Positions 1 through 8,377 of a stretch of 39,248 bases of DNA are shown one piece after another. The notes under the pieces are model-generated. The model was not told where the DNA came from and did no database searches. It worked only from the letters and a program-made list of their open reading frames with translations. The position numbers were made by a program, and so were the translations under genes. Position 1 is the first letter of the stretch; every line of letters starts with the position of its first letter. Origin of the DNA: an uncultured Flammeovirgaceae bacterium (GTDB lineage Bacteria > Bacteroidota > Bacteroidia > Cytophagales > Cyclobacteriaceae); NCBI GenBank assembly GCA_913050055.1, contig CAJXAT010000007.1, forward strand, positions 1 through 39,248, read 5' to 3'.

Positions 1-1
1 A

Positions 2-571
2 GCTGAAGCCTACTATGTGGGGATTATGAAAGCCTTCTACGGGAATATACAAATCGTGACTGGCCAGGAAATAGTTGACGATCTGCTAAGCTCGGGAGGT
101 ATGTATGGCATGCTGGGCACAGTTTGGCTCATCGTTTCTGCCATGATATTTGGGGGTGTTATGGAGGGTACAGGTATGCTTAGACGCATAGCGGAGGCCA
201 TTATTAGCGTAGTTAACTCAACGGGTTCTTTGGTAGCATCCACGGTAGGAACCTGTGTATTCTTCAACATTACCGCCTCAGATCAATATTTAGCTATTGT
301 AATTCCTGGACGAATGTATGCGGACACCTATAAAAAAAAAGGATTAGCTCCAGAAAATTTAAGCCGTACCTTGGAAGATTCAGGCACCGTTACTAGTGTA
401 TTGGTTCCTTGGAACACCTGTGGTGCTTATCATGCCAACGTCTTGAATGTAGCCACATTGACCTATCTACCCTTTTGCTTTTTCAATATCATAAGTCCCT
501 TCATGAGCATCTTTTTTTCCTACGCAAATATTAAACTCAAAAAGTTAATTTACTCAGATCGAAGACTATGA
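2..571 (+). CDS. nhaC: NhaC-type Na+/H+ antiporter, C-terminal part (5' end outside window)
   Basis: The frame is already open at the window edge and begins before it, so only about 190 C-terminal residues are seen. Several hydrophobic helices are present, together with the conserved late NhaC stretches SRTLEDSGTVTSVLVPWNTC and NITASDQYLAIVIPGRMY. The family exchanges external Na+ for internal H+, or the reverse, in the inner membrane. The stop TGA overlaps the next gene's ATG (ATGA), which suggests translational coupling with the exonuclease downstream. The internal ATG at 25 is not the true start. Family assignment is fairly sure. Whether it exchanges Na+/H+ or malate/lactate cannot be told from this part alone. 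Confidence 0.85.
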   Translation, partial: AEAYYVGIMKAFYGNIQIVTGQEIVDDLLSSGGMYGMLGTVWLIVSAMIFGGVMEGTGMLRRIAEAIISVVNSTGSLVASTVGTCVFFNITASDQYLAIVIPGRMYADTYKKKGLAPENLSRTLEDSGTVTSVLVPWNTCGAYHANVLNVATLTYLPFCFFNIISPFMSIFFSYANIKLKKLIYSDRRL

Positions 572-1152
572 CCTTTCCGCTATCAATAACTAAGGAAGCA
601 ATCGCAGAACTACCACTAATTAAGTTCGATGGTCCAATTCACGTAATAAATGACCATAAAGAGATGTTTCGAGCGATCAAGAAATTAAAGAAGCAGGAAA
701 TAATTGGCTTTGATACAGAAAAAAAACCTACTTTTAAAAAAGGGCAATATCATCCAACGGCGTTGATTCAATTAAGTACAGCTACAGAAGTCTTTCTGTT
801 CAGAATAAATAAAATAGGCCTTCATGAAGATCTCATATTACTTTTTGAATCTGATAAAATTGCAAAAATTGGAGTAGGTATGCGCGATGATTTTGTCGAA
901 CTTAAACAAATTCAACCTTTTACTCAACATAACTGTATCGACTTAAATGATCTTATGCCCACCTTAGGAGTTGAAAAAATTGGTGTTAGAAACCTGGTCA
1001 GTATCCTTCTTGAGAAACGCGTTTCAAAAAATCAGCAAGTTTCAAACTGGGAAAGCACAGTACTTACCCTAGGTCAACAGCAATATGCCGCCACAGACGC
1101 ATGGGTCTGCTATGAAATGTATGTATACTTAATAAAAAAAGGATATATCTAA
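568..1152 (+). CDS. 3'-5' exonuclease, DEDDy type (RNase D / WRN-like)
   Basis: A 194-aa single-domain protein of the DnaQ-like superfamily. The motif FDTE gives Asp49 and Glu51. The second acidic site lies in VGMRDDFVEL (Asp107/108). The third motif is YAATD with Tyr173 and Asp177, the Yx3D spacing of DEDDy enzymes. These residues bind two metal ions and hydrolyse nucleotides from a 3' end. There is no HRDC or helicase domain, so it is a stand-alone exonuclease rather than full RNase D. The start ATG overlaps the antiporter stop by 4 nt. The substrate, RNA or DNA, cannot be decided from sequence. Confidence 0.88.
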   Translation: MTFPLSITKEAIAELPLIKFDGPIHVINDHKEMFRAIKKLKKQEIIGFDTEKKPTFKKGQYHPTALIQLSTATEVFLFRINKIGLHEDLILLFESDKIAKIGVGMRDDFVELKQIQPFTQHNCIDLNDLMPTLGVEKIGVRNLVSILLEKRVSKNQQVSNWESTVLTLGQQQYAATDAWVCYEMYVYLIKKGYI

Positions 1153-1157
1153 GGAAA

Positions 1158-1499
1158 ATGCAAATCTATAATATTGAAAAAATAAAAGCACTCTCCCCCA
1201 TGAATGGATTCAGGGGCCGTATGGTACATACCCGTGACTTAACCATCGTATATTGGGAAATAGACAAAGATTCCGTATTGCCAATACATAAACATCAAAA
1301 TACTCAAACCACGCATGTAGTTTATGGTCAACTAGAATTGTGTATTAGTGGCGTAACAAGAGTATTCAATGCTGGAGAACTCGTGGTCATTGATGCCAAT
1401 GAGCTACACTCCGGGAAAGCACTCACCCCATGTTCCGTTATAGATACCTTTACCCCCGCAAGAGAAGACTATATGCAACTCCGCGATTCTCTTATTTAA
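1158..1499 (+). CDS. Small cupin-domain protein
   Basis: A 113-aa single cupin barrel. Metal-ligand candidates are His44 and His46 in HKHQNTQTTHVVYG (motif 1; the usual Glu appears replaced by Gln) and His84 in ELHSG (motif 2). It starts 5 nt after the exonuclease stop, preceded by AAGGA, so it is probably the last gene of the antiporter-exonuclease operon. Its end overlaps the convergent YigZ-like gene by 8 nt. Small cupins bind metals or small ligands with many roles, and no specific function is claimed. Confidence 0.8.
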   Translation: MQIYNIEKIKALSPMNGFRGRMVHTRDLTIVYWEIDKDSVLPIHKHQNTQTTHVVYGQLELCISGVTRVFNAGELVVIDANELHSGKALTPCSVIDTFTPAREDYMQLRDSLI

Positions 1500-2025
1500 T
1501 TTCAATGTTTAATTGAAATGCATTACCTCGCAAGCGATCCTCAAACGCCACAGCTTCTTCCTTTTTCACATCTACCAGCATCCAACATTTTTGCAAATAC
1601 TTCTTTTCTATAATAGCGGTATCATAATCTCTGAATAAACTTAATAGTAATTTAGTTTCATTGTAATCGTAAAAAATTTTAAACAGTTCTTTTTCATTAT
1701 AAGCTACCAATGCCGCTTGGGTAAGTGCTGCCGCTGCCGCTTGTCGATAAGTATTTGATAATCCTCCTATGCCCAGTTTAGTCCCTCCATAATACCGTAT
1801 TACAACGACTAGGGCATTGGATACATTGAAAGACTTTATCTGACCTAAAATGGGATCTCCTGCGCTGTGTTTGGGTTCACCACCATCATGCATGCCGAAC
1901 ATGGGTGACTCTAAACCATATGAATAAGCGTAACAACAATGATTGACATCAAAATGAAGGGTCTTTATTTCATCTGTAAGTTCTTTGGTATGACCCGCGT
2001 GAGTGAGCAGATAGGCAAAACTCAA
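1492..2025 (-). CDS. yigZ: YigZ/IMPACT (UPF0029) family protein, 5' end disrupted
   Basis: The 177-aa frame carries the IMPACT-family core: HCCYAYSYG, DGGEPKHSAGDPILGQI and VVVIRYYGGTKLGIGGL, followed by a ferredoxin-like C-terminal domain (DUF1949 position). Bacterial YigZ proteins are usually about 200 aa and begin with a segment like GLYKEKGSKF. Here the longest intact frame opens only at a weak TTG (2025-2023). The missing N-terminal coding sequence lies directly upstream in another frame (see 2026-2089). The product is therefore truncated or not made, unless the G-run is a sequence error. The family is linked to translational stress control, but its bacterial role is poorly defined. Confidence 0.85.
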   Translation of the reverse strand: MSFAYLLTHAGHTKELTDEIKTLHFDVNHCCYAYSYGLESPMFGMHDGGEPKHSAGDPILGQIKSFNVSNALVVVIRYYGGTKLGIGGLSNTYRQAAAAALTQAALVAYNEKELFKIFYDYNETKLLLSLFRDYDTAIIEKKYLQKCWMLVDVKKEEAVAFEDRLRGNAFQLNIEIK

Positions 2026-2089
2026 AAATTTACTCCCCCTTCTCTTTATATAATCCTTTACCTTAATTCGAAATCAATAGATATTTCAT
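2026..2089 (-). pseudogene. Detached 5' segment of the yigZ gene (nonsense codon plus frameshift)
   Basis: Read from ATG 2089-2087, which overlaps the TPR gene stop as ATGA, the frame gives MKYLLISN, then TAA at 2065-2063, then GKGLYKEKG. This is the expected YigZ N-terminus. A run of five G (plus-strand CCCCC 2035-2039) then shifts frame. Removing one G joins it to SKFLSFAY of the main frame. Two independent lesions, a stop in codon 9 and a +1 homopolymer shift, separate this segment from the body of the gene. Confidence 0.65.
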
Positions 2090-3213
2090 GGATTTAAGCC
2101 CAAATGAGCTGCCTTTTCAATATCCTCAGTTTCGGCATACTTCAAACATAAATTATAATAGGATTTGGCTGTATTTACATGACCAAATTGTTGACTGAGT
2201 CGTCCAAGCCCTAAATAACCTACACTTTTAAAGTATTCCCCGTGATTGAATATTTCATTACCAAATCCTACTCCCATTCCATAATGAATATAGGCCTCTT
2301 TTGTCTCTTTCTCAACAAATTCAAGATAAGTAGCTCTGAAGATGTAACCTATCATTTTATAATACATTCGATCTGTATTGATCAGGGTATCAACTATCCA
2401 AGGCATGATTTGATCGTATTTCCGCGTGGCGTAAGCAGCTTCCAAAAATTTGGATAGAAGATAGTAATTGTTTGGATATTTTTTAATCAGACCTTGAAGC
2501 AAGATAAATGCTTTTTCTGGGGTTTGCTCATAACGCAAATAGATATAGGACAGATAAACAGAGGCCTCGATCTGAGAAATTATGGCTTTCTGGGTGGACA
2601 TGACCATCTGTTCTAGTCCCAACTCTTTATTCCCTTTTTTAAAAAAAATAGCTACCGGAGCAAAAATGGGATGCCTCTCAGGATACATTATTCTAAAATA
2701 ATTATAGAGCCCCGTTGTAAATAAAAACTCTGGATTATCCTGAACCAACTCAAATCCTTTTTTAATCAAACCATACATTTTATTGGCTTCATTGATGGCC
2801 TCGAAATACTTATTATTTTCAGCATAATATTCTGCTAGCAATCCCCGGGTAGCCATTTCAAAAAAAACGGCCTCTTCATCATAGGGGTCTAAAGGATTAA
2901 GATTTTCGGCTGCTGCAATCGCTTCTCTGAGTTTGGCTTCGAATCTTACAAATGTTGGTCCTTCTATGATGGGTATATTTTCCCATTGAATTAAAAAAGC
3001 CTCCATTGAAGGGACCACAGGATGATTAGGTATTAATTTATGTAGCTTCCTTATATAATACGAAGCTGAATCCACATCAAGTTGATAGATCTTTTCAGTT
3101 CCTTGACTGACTAACTTCATGGCTTCAGGATGATCAAACAAGCCATATTGACTGTTGGCTTGAAAGGTTACATGAAAAAATAAGGCAATAAAAAAAACTT
3201 TAATAAGATGCAT
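2086..3213 (-). CDS. Secreted TPR-like helical repeat protein
   Basis: About 375 aa with a signal peptide (MHLIKVFFIALFFHVTFQ, cleavage near ANSQ). The mature part is rich in Tyr/Leu/Ala helix pairs such as AFILLQGLIKKYPNNYYLLS and KAYEAY-like repeats, typical of TPR or Sel1-like solenoids, which bind other proteins. I chose ATG at 3213 because it gives a clean signal peptide; a longer frame opens at TTG 3234. The gene stop overlaps the ancestral ATG of yigZ, so the two were probably co-transcribed. No enzyme motif is visible and the partner is unknown. Confidence 0.75.
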   Translation of the reverse strand: MHLIKVFFIALFFHVTFQANSQYGLFDHPEAMKLVSQGTEKIYQLDVDSASYYIRKLHKLIPNHPVVPSMEAFLIQWENIPIIEGPTFVRFEAKLREAIAAAENLNPLDPYDEEAVFFEMATRGLLAEYYAENNKYFEAINEANKMYGLIKKGFELVQDNPEFLFTTGLYNYFRIMYPERHPIFAPVAIFFKKGNKELGLEQMVMSTQKAIISQIEASVYLSYIYLRYEQTPEKAFILLQGLIKKYPNNYYLLSKFLEAAYATRKYDQIMPWIVDTLINTDRMYYKMIGYIFRATYLEFVEKETKEAYIHYGMGVGFGNEIFNHGEYFKSVGYLGLGRLSQQFGHVNTAKSYYNLCLKYAETEDIEKAAHLGLNP

Positions 3214-3601
3214 AGAGGAAAGGTTGACGAGCAAATAAACACCGCATTATTCGAAATAAAAAGATCAGACCTAAAATCTTAAGGAATGGATCTTGCTCCA
3301 TAAAAACCTTCATTGAGAAATTGTAAAAATGCGGTAGACCAAGTAAACTATTATTCAAAAGCCGAAATCATATCGATTGACTATCGATTGGGATAAGTGG
3401 TAATTTCTTCCTTTATTACCAAAATAAATGTATTAAAAAAAATGATTAACTGAGATCCTATTTAAAATCAAAAATTTAATTGTTGCTTACATAATAGGAT
3501 GTTTCCAGAAACTAATATTATTTATCCCTCACTAAAATAGTAATTTAGCTTAAATAGAATGTCACTGTCAAAAAGGCTCTAGTAAAATTCATAAAAAAAA
3601 T
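3214..3601. other. Divergent intergenic region, no gene seen
   Basis: This AT-rich 390 bp lies between the divergent TPR and GH5 genes and must hold both promoters. It contains an 11-bp tandem-like direct repeat near 3371-3390. No convincing coding frame, tRNA or terminator was seen. Confidence 0.6.
3371..3390. repeat. Direct repeat TATCGATTG x2 (operator candidate)
   Basis: TATCGATTG occurs at 3371-3379 and again at 3382-3390, an 11-bp period close to one helical turn, about 210 bp upstream of the GH5 gene. Such phasing is compatible with a dimeric regulator site. The assignment is inference. Confidence 0.3.
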
Positions 3602-4774
3602 ATGAACCCGTTTATTTTTCTTCAAAATACGTTTAATCCAAAATCATTAGCCATTCCCTTGCTTTCATTTTTATTCTTGGTACAATTCGCAGCCTGCAAT
3701 AACGAAAATGAATCTCATGACCCAAATGAGCCCACAGAGCAACTATCTGAGGAAGCGGAAGCACAAAAGCCAGGAATTGGAACGGCTCGTGATATCAGCT
3801 CCTTTGATTTGGTTGCCGAAATGGGGGTAGGTTGGAATTTAGGAAATAGCTTTGATGTAGAATCAAAAGACAAGACCTATTGGGGCAATCCCATTACCTC
3901 TAAGGCGATGATTGATGAGGTAAAAGCTATGGGATTTTCAACATTGAGAATACCCATCACGTGGGGTCCAAATCAAGTTGAACTGGCCCCTTACAAAATT
4001 GATCCTTATTATCTCACAGAAATAAAAAGAGTAGTAAATTTTGGTTTTCAAAATAAAATGCATGTCATAATTGACGTGCATCATGACAATAGCTGGATAA
4101 AACCAATGGCTTCAAAAGCACAAGAGAGTGCAGATAGATTGAGTAGTCTTTGGACCCAAGTAGCCAACTTCTTTCAAGATTATAACGATTCATTAATTTT
4201 TGAAACCCTGAATGAGCCCCGAATTGAAGGTATTACTGAGGAATGGTCTGGGGGAAACTCTGAGGGCCGTGACTATATAAACGATTTTCACAAAGCAGCC
4301 GTAGATGCCATTAGAGCCACGGGCGGAAATAACGAAAAGAGGCACATCATGATCACAACCTGGGCTGCAAGTACCGTTCCCATTGCGATGGAAGAATTGA
4401 CCATCCCCAATGATGATGAGAAAATAATCATTTCTTTACATAGCTATTTTCCTTGGCAATTTGCCGGAGAAGCTGCCGTCACTTGGGGATCCGCAAGGGA
4501 TAAATCTGAACTGACCGCTGAATTAGACAAGATCAAACAAAAATGGATCATCGAGCGGAATCGACCCGTGATATTGGGAGAATGGGGCACCATAGAAGCC
4601 AACAGCTTGCAAAGTAGGATTAATTATGCCGACTTCTATGCAAAAGAAGCTGCCGCACGAGGACTGCTGACCATTGTATGGGATGATGGGGGTAATTTTA
4701 GATTGCTCAACCGCAATGATCTCAGCTGGGACTTTACTAATATTGCCACTACTATCGTTGCTGCTTCCCTATGA
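3602..4774 (+). CDS. GH5 endo-glycanase (cellulase-like) lipoprotein
   Basis: A 390-aa protein with a lipoprotein signal (lipobox FAAC, Cys32), then an acidic linker, then a GH5 (beta/alpha)8 barrel. The motif GVGWNLGNSFD opens the domain. VIIDVHHDN carries the conserved His pair. ETLNEPR holds the acid/base Glu205, and ILGEWG holds the nucleophile Glu327. The pattern is closest to subfamily 4-like endoglucanase/xyloglucanase/mannanase enzymes, which hydrolyse beta-1,4 glycans with retention. It should sit on the cell surface or face the periplasm. The gene is monocistronic and far from the glycan operon at 26-39 kb. The exact substrate is not known. Confidence 0.92.
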   Translation: MNPFIFLQNTFNPKSLAIPLLSFLFLVQFAACNNENESHDPNEPTEQLSEEAEAQKPGIGTARDISSFDLVAEMGVGWNLGNSFDVESKDKTYWGNPITSKAMIDEVKAMGFSTLRIPITWGPNQVELAPYKIDPYYLTEIKRVVNFGFQNKMHVIIDVHHDNSWIKPMASKAQESADRLSSLWTQVANFFQDYNDSLIFETLNEPRIEGITEEWSGGNSEGRDYINDFHKAAVDAIRATGGNNEKRHIMITTWAASTVPIAMEELTIPNDDEKIIISLHSYFPWQFAGEAAVTWGSARDKSELTAELDKIKQKWIIERNRPVILGEWGTIEANSLQSRINYADFYAKEAAARGLLTIVWDDGGNFRLLNRNDLSWDFTNIATTIVAASL

Positions 4775-4974
4775 GAGTCAATTAGATCCCTTAAGAAGTC
4801 TTTGTGAATTATTTGAACAGGTCAATCAAAATTTGACAACCTCGCGTTAATATAAAGGAGACAGCTGTGCACTGGCAAGGAAACGGTCGTAGTATCAGAA
4901 AAAATAACCGAAAATTTAATATCTACTTTGTACATCCAAATCAATATAGGTGATCATATCTTTTATTTTAACCA

Positions 4975-5886
4975 TTAGCGCCTATTGTCATCCTCTTGCA
5001 TCATACTTAAATAACTTTCAAATCTACTCAAGGCAATATGACCTGATTGTACAGCTTCCTGTACTGCACAGGAGGGCTCATCTACATGCTGGCAATTATT
5101 AAATTTACATTGGCCCATTAGGTTCCTCATTTCAGGGAAATAATGAGATAATTCTTCGGCCGTAATTTCGGCCAGTCCCAATTCTTTTATACCCGGAGTA
5201 TCAATGACATGTGTATCAGCATCGAGTGAAAACATTTCAGCAAAAGTAGTCGTATGCACCCCTTTATCGGCAAAATCTGAAATTTCACCAATTTGTTGAT
5301 GGGCATTAGGTTGTAATAGATTGATCAAAGTAGATTTTCCAGAACCTGAATGACCTGATACCAGTGTGGTTTTAGCTTGAAGCCAATCTCCTACTCGATG
5401 CGGCACCCCCTCGATAAAAGAAGTCATCATCGTTTGATAACCGATGGATTCATATAATTCCATAATGCCTCGCAATGCCGCTTGCTCTTCTTTTGAATAC
5501 AAATCAGACTTATTAATCAAGAGATAACCAGGTATTCGAAAAGCCTCCAAAGTCACCAGAAAACGATCAATGAAACCTAAACTGGTCCTCGGTCGTTTGT
5601 GAGACGCAATCAAAACAGCCTGGTCTACATTGGCTGCGATCATGTGTGTGAAATGTTTCTTTTTGGGTGACTTTCTGACGATGTAGTTTTTTCTAGGTGT
5701 AATGACCTCAATGATGAAATTTTCAGCTTCAGGAAGCAGTTCAACTTTATCCCCTACCGCAATGGGATTAGAAATCTTTTTATTTTCAAGTTTGAATCTA
5801 CCTGGTAGTCGGGCCTTCACTTCTTTGCCATCCTGCAAGCGCACTAAATACCAAGAACCTGTTGATTTGATAATGACTCCGTCCAC
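4975..5886 (-). CDS. rsgA: Ribosome small-subunit biogenesis GTPase RsgA
   Basis: A 303-aa circularly permuted GTPase. The N-terminal OB fold covers residues 1-70. G4 NKSD (125-128) precedes G1 GHSGSGKST (178-186) and G3 DTPG (229-232), the order that defines the YjeQ family. The C-terminal zinc site is Cys260, Cys265, His267, Cys273. RsgA checks the 30S decoding centre late in assembly. The start is GTG at 5886, directly abutting the waaA stop, so the two genes are co-transcribed. The P-loop reads SGSGKS where SGVGKS is more usual; this should not affect activity. Confidence 0.97.
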   Translation of the reverse strand: MDGVIIKSTGSWYLVRLQDGKEVKARLPGRFKLENKKISNPIAVGDKVELLPEAENFIIEVITPRKNYIVRKSPKKKHFTHMIAANVDQAVLIASHKRPRTSLGFIDRFLVTLEAFRIPGYLLINKSDLYSKEEQAALRGIMELYESIGYQTMMTSFIEGVPHRVGDWLQAKTTLVSGHSGSGKSTLINLLQPNAHQQIGEISDFADKGVHTTTFAEMFSLDADTHVIDTPGIKELGLAEITAEELSHYFPEMRNLMGQCKFNNCQHVDEPSCAVQEAVQSGHIALSRFESYLSMMQEDDNRR

Positions 5887-7131
5887 TTAAAATCTTTTCG
5901 TTATATAGTCAATAATACGCGCTGTTGCTCCCTGGCGGGAATGAGTATAGGTAAATGCCGCATCGGCGGCTTTTTGATGATTTAATGGATCCGAATTAAG
6001 TAACTCGAAATGAGACATAAACTCCGGTAAATCATCAAAATCAAAAGCTGCCCCTTCAAAAATCAATTCTTGGCATTCATTAAATTTAAGGTTTCTAGGA
6101 CTGCGACCAAAGAAAATGGGAATCCCAAACACAGCAGCCTCGATCGTATTGTGTAAACCTGCGCCAAAGGCCCCTCCCACGTAGGCATAATTGGCATACT
6201 TATAGGTCGCTGACAAGAGCCCTATTGTGTCTAAAATCAATATGCTCGACTCCCTCAAATCGGCCCTATCAGCAATCTGGGAATAGCGGATCGCTTTTGG
6301 AAAGCGTTTTTGAAAATAATTGATGCTGTCAGCACTGATACTGTGAGGTGCCAAGATAAATTGGGTGTTCTTAGCTGCTTCTTTCAGAATGAAAGGTGAC
6401 AAAACATCCATATCGGCCGGCCACACACTGCCCAATACCCATACCTGCTCTTGCTGAGCAAAGCGTTCAATCAAAGGTAATGACTTGGCTTGGTCGGCGA
6501 TGGTTATCACCCGATCAAAACGCGTATCTCCTACCACATTAACCTGACTTACCCCTAGTTGAAGTAGTAAATCTGCAGATTTCTGATCTTGAACAAAAAA
6601 TTGGGTCACCGATCTAAAATACTTTTCATACAACTTACGAGCGATACCAAAATAGATATGGTTGGTTCTAAAAATGACTGAAAAGAAAACGACAGGTATT
6701 TGAAGATCAAAGCAGGCTTGGAGGTGATTGAGCCAAAATTCATACTTTACGAAAATCGCCTGATCAGGGTTTATTTGTTGAATAAATTCAGAAGCCAATG
6801 GGTATTGGTCTATGGGTATATAGCCAACCCAATCAGCCTTCTCATAATTTTTTTGAACTTCATACCCAGAGGGCGAAAAAAAAGTCAAGATAATTTCAAT
6901 AGGAAGCTGCTCTTTTTTAAGAGCCTCTATGACGGGTCGGCATTGCTCAAATTCTCCAAGTGATGCCACATGGAACCAGTACCTCATAGTTTGAGGGTCC
7001 TTTTCTGGAATTTCCAGCCAAAAGAAATGCTGACGACCCGAAAAAAAAGCGGCAGCCTTCTCATTGAAAGGGGCTACGCACCTCAACAAGAAAAAATAAA
7101 TATGTATCGTTAAATCGTATAATAATTTCAC
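5887..7131 (-). CDS. waaA: 3-deoxy-D-manno-octulosonic acid transferase (Kdo transferase)
   Basis: A 414-aa GT-B glycosyltransferase with an N-terminal membrane anchor (residues 1-20). HVASLGEFEQ contains the catalytic base Glu60, KYEFWLN follows in the N-terminal domain, and YVGGAFGAGLHNTIEAAVFG forms the CMP-Kdo binding part of the C-terminal domain. It adds Kdo to lipid A precursors at the cytoplasmic face of the inner membrane, so the organism makes LPS. It starts with GTG at 7131 and is followed without a gap by rsgA. Confidence 0.95.
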   Translation of the reverse strand: MKLLYDLTIHIYFFLLRCVAPFNEKAAAFFSGRQHFFWLEIPEKDPQTMRYWFHVASLGEFEQCRPVIEALKKEQLPIEIILTFFSPSGYEVQKNYEKADWVGYIPIDQYPLASEFIQQINPDQAIFVKYEFWLNHLQACFDLQIPVVFFSVIFRTNHIYFGIARKLYEKYFRSVTQFFVQDQKSADLLLQLGVSQVNVVGDTRFDRVITIADQAKSLPLIERFAQQEQVWVLGSVWPADMDVLSPFILKEAAKNTQFILAPHSISADSINYFQKRFPKAIRYSQIADRADLRESSILILDTIGLLSATYKYANYAYVGGAFGAGLHNTIEAAVFGIPIFFGRSPRNLKFNECQELIFEGAAFDFDDLPEFMSHFELLNSDPLNHQKAADAAFTYTHSRQGATARIIDYITKRF

Positions 7132-7167
7132 TTTAGCAGCGAAGCTAGAACAAAAATGACGTTGGAG

Positions 7168-7189
7168 AAAATCTTGGTTTCAAGATTTT
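7168..7189. terminator. Perfect 9-bp hairpin between ankyrin gene and waaA
   Basis: AAAATCTTG, loop GTTT, CAAGATTTT form a perfect 9-bp stem. It lies 50 bp after the ankyrin gene stop on the minus strand, where a terminator is expected. No extended U-tract follows outside the stem, so it could also be an attenuator ahead of waaA. Confidence 0.4.
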
Positions 7190-7238
7190 GAATTGATAGA
7201 AGTAAAAAAGGCAAAATACACATGCCCATTTTTAAAAT

Positions 7239-7715
7239 TCAAGTCTGAAGTAATTTGACTATTTGTGAGGCTTTTTTGACTTCTGCATGGGCTAGCGCAG
7301 TCATCCCTTTGGCATCTTGAATGGTTTTATCTGCCTGATTTTCTAGCAATAACTCAACCATATCCTTTCTGTTGAACATGGCTGCAAAGATGAGGGCTGA
7401 AGCGCCCATGGCATTGGTCAAATTTACATCCGCTCCCTCGTTGATCAATACTTCAGCCAATTCCACAACGCCCTTAAAACAAACGCCCATCAAGGCGGTA
7501 TTGCCCGAAGCATCTTTGAAGTTGACCTTTGCACCTGCTTGAATCAAGGTCCCTGTCAGATCTATATGGTCGTAATAGGAAGCCAATATCAAAGGACTAG
7601 AACCCCGATCATCCTTAGCATTTATGAGATGTGGTTGGTCAGTAAGCTGTTGTTCCACATTGGCCAAATTTCCTGATCTTATGGCATTAAAAAATAATTG
7701 TTCATCTCCCGTCAT
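7239..7715 (-). CDS. Ankyrin-repeat protein
   Basis: A 158-aa cytoplasmic protein built of about four ankyrin repeats. Typical units are INAKDDRGSSPLILASYYDH, VNFKDASGNTALMGVCFKG, VNLTNAMGASALIFAAMFN and TIQDAKGMTALAHAEVK. Ankyrin stacks bind proteins, and in bacteria they are often anti-catalase, toxin-immunity or scaffold proteins. I use ATG 7715; a TTG two codons upstream (7724) is possible. It is divergent from the phosphatase-like gene. No partner is evident. Confidence 0.88.
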   Translation of the reverse strand: MTGDEQLFFNAIRSGNLANVEQQLTDQPHLINAKDDRGSSPLILASYYDHIDLTGTLIQAGAKVNFKDASGNTALMGVCFKGVVELAEVLINEGADVNLTNAMGASALIFAAMFNRKDMVELLLENQADKTIQDAKGMTALAHAEVKKASQIVKLLQT

Positions 7716-7832
7716 AGATAACAAAAAAACAAAAAGAAAATCAACTCAAGAAGTAATATCCATTTTATTTACCTGTCGAGTCACCAAAATTAAATTGATT
7801 AAAAAGGTTGATTCATTTAAATTTAAGAAATT

Positions 7833-8300
7833 ATGGTTAAAGTGCTTTTTGTTTACCTAGGTAATATTTGTCGATCTCCAATGGCCCAGGCTATTTTTGA
7901 ACATCAGATAAAAGAGGCCCAACTCGAGGATCATTTCAAGGCTCAATCAGCAGGAACGGCAAGTTACCATATAGGGACTCCACCCGATCCCAGAACCCTA
8001 TCTACTTTAAAAAGTCACGGCATTTTATTTGAACACCAAGCCCTTCAAGTAAATACTTCAGATATCAATACCTGTGATTACCTGATTGCTATGGATCACC
8101 AAAACTTTCTACACTTACAAAATATGAACCCCGTGGGTTCTGTGCTCATCAAGATGAGAGATTTTGACCCCTTAGAAAAAAACGGTGATGTGCCCGATCC
8201 TTATTATGGACAAAATGATGGATTCGAAGGGGTATTTGAAATTTTAAATCGCTCCATAAAAGCCCTGATTCTTGCGCTTAAAGAAAAACACTTGTCTTAG
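7833..8300 (+). CDS. Low-molecular-weight protein-tyrosine-phosphatase homologue lacking its catalytic cysteine
   Basis: A 155-aa full-length LMW-PTP fold. The P-loop normally reads C-LGNIC-R-S, where the first Cys is the nucleophile. Here it reads FVYLGNICRSP, with Tyr8 (codon TAC at 7854-7856) in the nucleophile position. Arg14 and the second Cys13 are kept, as is the general acid in DPYY (Asp122). TGC to TAC is a single transition. The protein would not be expected to catalyse the usual Cys-phosphate chemistry; it may be dead, a phosphotyrosine binder, or a sequence error. The rest of the frame is intact and well conserved. Confidence 0.9.
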   Translation: MVKVLFVYLGNICRSPMAQAIFEHQIKEAQLEDHFKAQSAGTASYHIGTPPDPRTLSTLKSHGILFEHQALQVNTSDINTCDYLIAMDHQNFLHLQNMNPVGSVLIKMRDFDPLEKNGDVPDPYYGQNDGFEGVFEILNRSIKALILALKEKHLS

Positions 8301-8377
8301 GACGTTTACCCATGGACCTGCCTTCGCTGGCACTCAGCAGTCCTTAGAGAAAACGACTATTAGCTCAGTTCCTCCAG

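Noticed and set aside
3214-3601. Possible CRISPR or tandem-repeat array
   Set aside because: Only two 9-bp copies are present, with no spacers and no cas genes in the window.
4867-4953. 28-codon frame with AAAGGAG upstream, N-terminus vaguely like zinc metallopeptidase starts (HWQGNGRS)
   Set aside because: Too short, GTG start, no further domain downstream; the resemblance covers only a few residues.
7624-7860. Open frame overlapping ankyrin and phosphatase-like genes on the plus strand
   Set aside because: It is antisense to the ankyrin repeats and has no coding pattern of its own.
8301-8377. GC-richer stretch with small inverted repeats (AGGAC/GTCCT, TGCC/GGCA)
   Set aside because: Stems are only 4-5 bp and no U-tract follows; not enough to call a terminator or structured RNA.
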